DNA of 9,529 nt from Bacteroidales bacterium (GTDB lineage: Bacteria; Bacteroidota; Bacteroidia; Bacteroidales; WCHB1-69). The stretch spans positions 1 through 9,529 of the forward strand of contig JAISTU010000161.1 of the NCBI GenBank assembly GCA_031272415.1, read 5' to 3'. Below are positions 4,654 to 9,529 of this stretch, one piece after another. The number at the start of each line of letters is the position of its first letter. Position 1 is the stretch's first letter. The translations under genes and the position numbers were made by a program. The notes beneath the pieces are model-generated. The model saw only the letters and a program-made list of their open reading frames with translations, was not told the DNA's origin and made no database searches.

Positions 4654-5754
4654 TCATTTTTTCTTTAATTCATAGTTTGTACTTCTGCCACCTGCTTCGC
4701 TTTGTTGCAAAATTCCTTTTTCTATGAGGTCTTTTATATCACGAATGGCAGTGTCTTGTGAAGATTTGGTCATTTTTGCCCATTTGGAAGAAGTAAGGGA
4801 GCCAAAAAAATCATCAAACAATTTATTGAGCATAAATCGCTGACGTTCATTGATTTGTACATATTTATTTTCTTCCCAAAATTTTGCTTTTTCGACTATT
4901 TTTTGCAAACTTTTTTCTGTTTCAAGCAATGCGTTTTTGAAACAATTTAAAAACCAAATCAACCAAATTGTGATGTCTTTTTCACAATGTTGTACTTTTT
5001 GCAGGCACTCATAATATTGTTTTTTTTCAGTGTGAATCTGGTTTGAGAGAGAATAAAATCTTTGGCATGAATTTTCACTACGGGCAAGTAAATAATCGGA
5101 AATGGCTCTTGCAATTCGTCCATTTCCGTCATCAAAAGGGTGGATGATAATAAACCATAAATGGGCAATTGCAGATTTTAAAACATTGTCTATCTGATTG
5201 TTATCTGAATTTAACCACAACAAAAACTTATCCATTTCTTTTTCCACTTTTTTGTATGGCAAGGCTTCATAATGTACTTTTTCGTGTCCCAAAGCCCCGG
5301 AAACAATTTGCATTTCACCGGTGCGGAATTTTGCCACTTCTATTTTCTGTAATCCGCTGTATCCTGTCGGGAAAAGTGCTGCATGCCACGAAAATAAACG
5401 CTCTTTTGTCAATGGTTTAGCGAAATTTTGAGTTGCATCAAGCATCATCTCAACCACTCCCTCCACATTGCGAGCAGAGGCTGCAAGTCCGGCAACGTTG
5501 ATACCCAAACGACGTGCAATTGAGGAGCGTACTTGTTCATAATTAAGATACTCACCCTCAATTGCAGACGATTTTAGCACATCAAGCGTAAGGGTTTCAA
5601 GTGTTTTTTCTGCTTTTGATGAAAACCCAATTAACTGAATCTGTCCACGCAATTCGCCCTGTAATAATTTTACTTCACCAAATAACGCATTGATTTTCTG
5701 TTCGTTCCAACAAAAATCTGTCCATTTTTTGTATTGATAAATATATTTTGACAT
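4654..5754 (-). CDS. Fic-domain protein with N-terminal DUF4172-like region
   Basis: This 366-residue protein has the full Fic active-site motif HPFDDGNGRIAR at 205-216 (His205, Asp209, Arg213, Arg216), so it is probably an active AMP-transferase that modifies a target hydroxyl using ATP. The N-terminal region carries an inhibitory-helix motif S-x3-E-G at 62-67 (SSAIEG), placing it among Fic proteins with an internal autoinhibitory motif. The C-terminal part (about 300-366: a SSKWAKM helix, SQDTAIRDIKDLIEKGIL, then GRSTNYEL) looks like a winged helix-turn-helix, suggesting DNA binding or autoregulation. No small antitoxin gene sits beside it, consistent with inhibition in cis. It follows galE on the same strand after 68 bp containing a repeated possible operator. 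The target is unknown. Confidence 0.92.
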   Translation of the reverse strand: MSKYIYQYKKWTDFCWNEQKINALFGEVKLLQGELRGQIQLIGFSSKAEKTLETLTLDVLKSSAIEGEYLNYEQVRSSIARRLGINVAGLAASARNVEGVVEMMLDATQNFAKPLTKERLFSWHAALFPTGYSGLQKIEVAKFRTGEMQIVSGALGHEKVHYEALPYKKVEKEMDKFLLWLNSDNNQIDNVLKSAIAHLWFIIIHPFDDGNGRIARAISDYLLARSENSCQRFYSLSNQIHTEKKQYYECLQKVQHCEKDITIWLIWFLNCFKNALLETEKSLQKIVEKAKFWEENKYVQINERQRFMLNKLFDDFFGSLTSSKWAKMTKSSQDTAIRDIKDLIEKGILQQSEAGGRSTNYELKKK

Positions 5755-5775
5755 GGCTTTCTATTTATATATTTA

Positions 5776-5819
5776 TTCTCCGCATTTTTGCGTAGAATAA
5801 TGTCTTTTTTCTCCGCATT
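5776..5819 (-). promoter_or_regulatory. repeated AATGCGGAGAA and hairpin before the Fic gene
   Basis: TTCTCCGCATT occurs twice, at 5776-5786 and 5809-5819 (AATGCGGAGAA on the minus strand), exactly 33 bp apart. The first copy is also the left arm of a hairpin with 9-nt arms (5776-5784 and 5789-5797, one mismatch) and a TTTT loop. It lies between the galE stop and the Fic start. It could be an operator for the winged-helix Fic protein itself or a terminator or attenuator after galE. There is no U tract after the hairpin. Confidence 0.4.
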
Positions 5820-5822
5820 GTT

Positions 5823-6854
5823 TTACGGTTTTTTGTTCTGATTTGAAAAATATTGTTGCCATTTCCATGCAGACTCAACCATTTGAGAGAGTGTATGTTG
5901 GGCTTTCCAATTTAAGATTTGTTGGGCTTTGGTTGGATTTGCCCAAATTTTTTCTACATCACCCGGGCGACGAGTAGCCATTTTGTAATTGATTTTCAAG
6001 CCTGTAACACTCTCAAAAGCATTGATAACATCCAAAACAGAATAAGGCTCACCTGTTCCTATATTAAAAACATCAAAAAGATTATTATCTTGATTATCAA
6101 ATAAATACGATAATGCTGCTACATGTGATTTTGCCAAATCTACCACATGAATATAATCCCGCAAGCAAGTGCCGTCTTTGGTTTGATAATCATTGCCAAA
6201 AACCTGCAAACACTCTCGAATACCCATCGCCGTTTGCGTAATATAAGGCAAAAGATGCTGCGGCACTCCCTTTGGCACCTCCCCAATCAATGCCGACGAA
6301 TGCGCCCCTATGGGATTGAAATACCGCAAAATAACGGCTTTTAAAGGAGAAGAAAGCGTCATATCATGCAAAATCTCCTCCGAAATCTGCTTTGTGTTGC
6401 CATAAGGACAAGTGGCAGGTTTTATCGGCGTTTGCTCGGTAACAGGCAATTGGTCGGCAACACCATACACCGTGCAAGATGATGAAAAAACCAAATTTTT
6501 AATGCCAAAATTCTTCATTTCCTGCAAAATATTCAACAATCCGCAAAGATTATTTTTATAATACAAAAGGGGCTGCCGTACCGACTCATCTACATAAATC
6601 TTTGCAGCAAAGTGTATTACGGCATCAATTTGTTCCTGTTCAAACAATCTGTGGGTCAATTCGGCATTGGATAAATCCACTTTCACAAAAGTCGGTCTTA
6701 TCCCCGTAATTTGCTCAATTTTATCAACAACACTTATATCTGAATTGCTTAAATCATCGGCTATCAACACATTGTATCCTGCCTCAATCAATTCTACCGA
6801 AGTATGAGAGCCGATAAATCCTGTTCCGCCTGTAACTAAAATGTTCTTTTTCAC
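5823..6854 (-). CDS. galE: UDP-glucose 4-epimerase GalE
   Basis: This 343-residue cytoplasmic enzyme interconverts UDP-glucose and UDP-galactose with tightly bound NAD, supplying galactose for the Leloir pathway and for surface polysaccharides. It is an extended short-chain dehydrogenase/reductase: a Rossmann NAD-binding motif GGTGFIGSH at 9-17, the acidic pair ADD at 32-34 before the ribose-binding loop, HFAAKIYVDES at 81-91, SSSCTVYG at 124-131 with catalytic Ser126, and YGNTK with Tyr151 and Lys155. RYFNPIGA and GDGTCLRDYIHV-like (KDGTCLRDYIHVVDLA) segments are typical of GalE. Length is normal. It begins 37 bp after thiL on the same strand with no obvious promoter between, so the two probably share a transcript, though their functions are unrelated. 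UDP-GlcNAc epimerase activity cannot be excluded. Confidence 0.95.
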   Translation of the reverse strand: MKKNILVTGGTGFIGSHTSVELIEAGYNVLIADDLSNSDISVVDKIEQITGIRPTFVKVDLSNAELTHRLFEQEQIDAVIHFAAKIYVDESVRQPLLYYKNNLCGLLNILQEMKNFGIKNLVFSSSCTVYGVADQLPVTEQTPIKPATCPYGNTKQISEEILHDMTLSSPLKAVILRYFNPIGAHSSALIGEVPKGVPQHLLPYITQTAMGIRECLQVFGNDYQTKDGTCLRDYIHVVDLAKSHVAALSYLFDNQDNNLFDVFNIGTGEPYSVLDVINAFESVTGLKINYKMATRRPGDVEKIWANPTKAQQILNWKAQHTLSQMVESAWKWQQYFSNQNKKP

Positions 6855-6891
6855 TGCATTACAAATTTTAATAAGTTATAAAAAGATTTAA

Positions 6892-8013
6892 TTATTCCGT
6901 ATCATTTTGATTATCATGCACTTGTGCATTGTTTTCTTCATTTTCAGGCTCTGCCAAATGAGGTTTATAGGCATCAAAACCTTGTGCTTTTAGTTTAATT
7001 TGCACACCTTCTTTGCTTGTCAACATGCGTCCTACTCCTGATGAGGTTGCAAATCCGATAACAGAAACATCTTTCATTTTCTTAACTTTCTCAAAATCAG
7101 ACTGTTGAACGGTAAAAAGCAATTCATAATCTTCTCCCCCATTGAGTGCCGCAGTGGTAGGTGAAATGCCAAATTCCAAAGCCGTTGCAAACGTTTTAGG
7201 GTCTATCGGTATTTTATCCTCAAACAAACGACACCCGCGGTCGGATGCCCTGCAAAGATGAATTATCTCTGACGCCAAACCATCTGAAATATCAATCATC
7301 GCCGTAGGGATAATTTCCATCTGTTCCAATTGTTGAACAATATCCAATCTCGGTTCGGGCTTCAATTGACGCTCTAACAGATAGTCATAACCGCTCAAAT
7401 CGGGCTGTATGGTTGGATTTTCCATAAACACTTTTTTCTCCCTTTCCAACACCAACAAGCCCATATATGCAGCCCCCAAATCGCCTGTAACACAAATCAA
7501 TTCTTTGTCCTGCATGCCGGAACGTTTTGTGATTTTATTCTCCTGCGCATACCCCAAAGCGGTAACACTAATGGTTAAACCAAGCACCGAAGAAGTCATA
7601 TCACCGCCCACCAAATCTACTCCATAACGCTCACAGCACATATACATCCCTGCATATAACTCTTCTATTGCCTCAACACTGTATTTTGACGAAACGGCTA
7701 TACTTACCAACACTTGTTCGGGACGGGCATTCATGGCGGCTATATCAGATAAATTAACTGCTATTGCCTTGTAACCCAGATGTTTAAGAGGTGAATAATG
7801 ACTGTCAAAGTGTATCCCTTCAACTAATAAATCGGTAGAAACGACCTGCATACGTCCTTGTGTATCAATCACAGCCGCATCATCGCCTACTCCTAATTGA
7901 GAGGACGAATTTTTTAACACAATCTTCTTTGTAAGACGGTCTATCAATTCAAATTCACCGATTTTTGAAAGCGAAGTTAGTTGTTGCTCTTTATTTTCTA
8001 ATATTTCTTCCAT
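6892..8013 (-). CDS. thiL: thiamine-monophosphate kinase ThiL
   Basis: This enzyme phosphorylates thiamine monophosphate with ATP to give thiamine diphosphate, the last step of cofactor synthesis. The 373-residue product has the PurM/AIR-synthase-like fold motifs in order: GVGDDAAVI at 41-49, VSTDLLVEGIHF at 58-69, KAIAVNLSDIAAM at 82-94, GGDMTSS at 136-142, VTGDLGAAYMGL at 175-186, DISDGLASEI at 241-250 and NGGEDYELLF at 291-300. The Asp residues of GDD, NLSD, GGD and DISDG are the expected Mg-ATP ligands. It is somewhat longer than many ThiL proteins because of an acidic, Asn/Gln-rich tail (about 354-373). The ATG at 8013 is about 30 bp downstream of a TATCTTTG element. No thiamine riboswitch was seen upstream. 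galE follows closely. Confidence 0.96.
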   Translation of the reverse strand: MEEILENKEQQLTSLSKIGEFELIDRLTKKIVLKNSSSQLGVGDDAAVIDTQGRMQVVSTDLLVEGIHFDSHYSPLKHLGYKAIAVNLSDIAAMNARPEQVLVSIAVSSKYSVEAIEELYAGMYMCCERYGVDLVGGDMTSSVLGLTISVTALGYAQENKITKRSGMQDKELICVTGDLGAAYMGLLVLEREKKVFMENPTIQPDLSGYDYLLERQLKPEPRLDIVQQLEQMEIIPTAMIDISDGLASEIIHLCRASDRGCRLFEDKIPIDPKTFATALEFGISPTTAALNGGEDYELLFTVQQSDFEKVKKMKDVSVIGFATSSGVGRMLTSKEGVQIKLKAQGFDAYKPHLAEPENEENNAQVHDNQNDTE

Positions 8014-8045
8014 TTAGAAATTTATATATATATTTTACCTTTTTA

Positions 8046-8053
8046 CAAAGATA
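8046..8053 (-). promoter_or_regulatory. probable -7 element for thiL-galE
   Basis: TATCTTTG on the minus strand lies 32 bp before the thiL ATG and is preceded by GTG, as at the other two TATCTTTG sites. A matching TTG at -33 is not seen. The position and the TAnnTTTG match make this the likely promoter. Confidence 0.55.
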
Positions 8054-8066
8054 CACAATTTTTTTT

Positions 8067-8094
8067 GTTGAGAGTTGAAAATAGAAAATTAAAA
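8067..8094. repeat. degenerate heptad array
   Basis: Four 7-bp units (GTTGAGA, GTTGAAA, ATAGAAA, ATTAAAA) run next to the thiL promoter. The sequence is degenerate, but the 7-bp period agrees with the clearer arrays at 1-20, 3483-3517 and 8150-8177. Confidence 0.35.
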
Positions 8095-8104
8095 GTGATT
8101 GTAG

Positions 8105-8133
8105 GGCAACGGCATAACTTGCCAAAAATGGCA
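8105..8133. other. two overlapping small hairpins
   Basis: GGCAA (8105-8109) can pair with TTGCC (8119-8123), and TGCCA (8120-8124) can pair with TGGCA (8129-8133) around AAAA. The two stems share bases and exclude each other. They lie between the thiL promoter and the second heptad array, outside any gene and probably outside the thiL transcript. Confidence 0.3.
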
Positions 8134-8149
8134 CAGGGTGAAATAAATG

Positions 8150-8177
8150 GAGAATTGAGAATGGAGAATTAAGAATG
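8150..8177. repeat. heptanucleotide tandem repeat, GAGAATT type
   Basis: Four 7-bp units follow the consensus GAGAATT/G, the last starting with A. The unit differs in sequence from AGTGTAG but has the same length and the same intergenic placement, and is followed by ATTTTGC as in the other arrays. It lies between the divergent thiL and beta-helix genes. Confidence 0.65.
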
Positions 8178-8188
8178 ATTTTGCCCAA

Positions 8189-8219
8189 TTTTAGAACGTT
8201 TTTCTCCCAAAATGCAAAA
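8189..8219 (-). repeat. 31-bp dispersed repeat, copy B (inverted)
   Basis: This is the reverse complement of 23-53: TTTTAGAAC, three differing bases, then TTTCTCCCAAAATGCAAAA. It is 28 of 31 identical and about 8.1 kb away. It ends 36 bp before the -7 element of the beta-helix gene, so an influence on that promoter is possible. Confidence 0.6.
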
Positions 8220-8255
8220 AAAAATATTTTTTAACTCTCCGCAAAATAAAAAGTG

Positions 8256-8263
8256 TATTTTTG
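8256..8263 (+). promoter_or_regulatory. probable -7 element for the beta-helix gene
   Basis: TATTTTTG matches TAnnTTTG, is preceded by GTG as at the three minus-strand sites, and ends 34 bp before the ATG at 8298. The -33 region is A/T-rich without a clear TTG. An earlier ATG at 8290 gives only three codons (MQL) and its stop TGA overlaps the real ATG. Confidence 0.5.
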
Positions 8264-8297
8264 TATTTTAAGAAATTTTATATAAAAAAATGCAGTT

Positions 8298-9529
8298 ATG
8301 AAAGAGTTAATATTATTAATTTTAGTGGCATTTTTAGCCACAGTAAGTTTGAAGTCGCAAGTAACGCGTTATGTAACAGTAACAGGTGCAGGTGCAATGA
8401 CAGGTCTATCTTGGGCAGATGCCTCGCCGGATTTGCAGGCGATGATAAATGCGTCTGCTCCAGGGGATGAGATTTGGGTAGGCTCAGGAACATACGAGCC
8501 AATTTATGATGCAAGTAATGTTTTTGGACCGCCTACACCGGGAAATCCCGATAATGCCTTTGTTATACACAATGGTGTTTTTCTACGTGGTGGCTATTCT
8601 GCTACAGGCGGAGGCCCACGAAATTGGATAACTAACCAAACCATTTTAACAGGTCTTTTGAATAGTGGTTTGCGGGCATATCATATTCTTATTGCCGTTA
8701 ATGCCACGGGCATATCAGGGATAGAAGGTTTCTATTTTCAATATGGAACTGCAAATGGAGGTGGCAATATTTCTGTATTAGGGTCAATAATAGAAAGAGA
8801 TTGTGGAGGTGCTATTTACATTGGCAATGCTACATTTAAAATGGGATATACAGATATTAGCGATAACCTTGCTATACGAAAAGGAGCAGGAGTATATTCG
8901 CTTAATTCTCCGTCTATTTTGATAAAAGAATCTAATATTTGGGGAAATTTCGCAGACATGGGGGCAAGTGTTTACTTAGAAAATAGCACGATTGCCGACC
9001 TCTTGCATAATAATATTTATCAGAATCAGTCATTTTCAGATGGCGCAGGGTATGCACTGATTGGATGTGGACATGTAGAGATTCGCGATACAGATATTCA
9101 CAACAATCGAGCAAGTCGCAATGGTGGTGGTATTTATAATTTTAGTTCATACATTAACATGTATAACTCAAATATTACTAACAATAATGCTGCACAATCT
9201 GGAGGGGGGCTGTACAACGAAAATATATCAAATACAATAATTGCACAGTCTTTTATTTCAGATAATACTGCAATCGAAGGTGCTGGCATGTATAATTTTA
9301 ATTCTACATTAACTATACAACAAAGTTGCATAACAAACAATAATGCGGTTACGAATGGAGGAGGTGTTCTCAATACTAACACAACAACCACTTTAATCAA
9401 TGTAGAGATTGACAATAATACGGCTACAGCAGGTGGCGGCATTTACGAGGATAATAATTCTAATTCTGCACTATACAACGTTCTTATCAATGATAATCAA
9501 TCTGCAAGTAATGGTGCAGGTATGTATAT
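8298..9529 (+). CDS. secreted right-handed beta-helix protein, 3' end outside window
   Basis: At least 410 codons are open with no stop before the window ends, so the C-terminus is missing. A Sec signal peptide is seen at 1-21 (ELILLILVAFLATVSLKSQ), followed by a typical beta-helix cap: GLSWADASPDLQAMINASAPGDEIWVGSGTYEP at about 36-68. A GGYSATGGG turn and many Asn/Gly/Ser ladders follow. From residue 276 to 410 there are five successive repeats of 26, 26, 26, 25 and 27 residues, each starting GGGIYN or a variant (GGGLYN, GAGMYN, GGGVLN) and ending near NNxA, resembling polymorphic outer-membrane protein or pectin-lyase-type coils. It probably acts on or outside the cell surface as an adhesin or polysaccharide-binding or cleaving protein. 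A C-terminal type IX sorting domain is common in such proteins but cannot be seen here. Confidence 0.88.
   Translation, partial: MKELILLILVAFLATVSLKSQVTRYVTVTGAGAMTGLSWADASPDLQAMINASAPGDEIWVGSGTYEPIYDASNVFGPPTPGNPDNAFVIHNGVFLRGGYSATGGGPRNWITNQTILTGLLNSGLRAYHILIAVNATGISGIEGFYFQYGTANGGGNISVLGSIIERDCGGAIYIGNATFKMGYTDISDNLAIRKGAGVYSLNSPSILIKESNIWGNFADMGASVYLENSTIADLLHNNIYQNQSFSDGAGYALIGCGHVEIRDTDIHNNRASRNGGGIYNFSSYINMYNSNITNNNAAQSGGGLYNENISNTIIAQSFISDNTAIEGAGMYNFNSTLTIQQSCITNNNAVTNGGGVLNTNTTTTLINVEIDNNTATAGGGIYEDNNSNSALYNVLINDNQSASNGAGMY

Noticed and set aside
8014..8045. Thiamine pyrophosphate riboswitch before thiL
   Set aside because: The predicted leader is only about 25-30 nt, too short, and no conserved riboswitch sequence such as CTGAGA is seen.
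9134..9442. 102-codon minus-strand frame
   Set aside because: It is the antisense of the Gly/Asn-rich beta-helix repeats; the repeat coding makes the opposite strand open.
1..9529. Insertion sequence or transposon bounded by the inverted 31-bp repeats
   Set aside because: The DNA between them holds housekeeping genes (tRNA-Lys, rsgA, galE, thiL) and no transposase or integrase, so a simple mobile element is unlikely.

Overview
This is an AT-rich window (roughly one third G+C by eye) from a bacterium of the phylum Bacteroidota, most likely order Bacteroidales. The evidence is several promoter-like sites with the -7 element TAnnTTTG typical of that phylum, lipoprotein genes in the style of its thioredoxin and beta-propeller clusters, a DUF4172-type Fic protein, and 7-bp tandem repeats between genes. 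The species cannot be named from the sequence. All recognisable genes are on the minus strand except the last, which runs off the right edge on the plus strand.

Layout, left to right. (1) 1-134: intergenic repeats. (2) 135-2397: three minus-strand lipoprotein genes, read right to left: a small Cys-rich lipoprotein, a 393-residue lipoprotein resembling the DUF4221/6-bladed propeller type, and a thioredoxin-like lipoprotein with a CPTC motif whose start overlaps the end of the propeller gene. Upstream of them (2490-2885) is an unrecognised 131-codon reading frame in an island of unusually high G+C with several hairpins. (3) 2886-3515: no confident gene, but a run of twelve G, a good sigma-ABfr-type promoter pointing left, a ~111-bp palindrome built from ~9-bp GATT units, and a heptanucleotide array. 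(4) 3516-4538: tRNA-Lys(CUU) followed closely by rsgA, a ribosome assembly GTPase. (5) 4654-5754: a Fic-domain protein with a C-terminal winged helix. (6) 5823-8013: thiL followed 37 bp later by galE, probably one transcript. (7) 8014-8297: a divergent intergenic region with heptad arrays, small hairpins and a 31-bp repeat that is also found inverted at the left end of the window. (8) 8298-9529: the first 410 codons of a secreted right-handed beta-helix protein with 26-residue GGGIYN-type repeats.

The housekeeping part (tRNA-Lys, rsgA, galE, thiL) is ordinary. The parts worth a second look are the poly-G tract plus G+C-rich island upstream of the lipoprotein cluster, and the dispersed repeats: the palindrome, the heptad arrays and the inverted 31-bp repeat. 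I do not see a defence island, CRISPR array, transposase or integrase. No single feature here can be called a new system from sequence alone.
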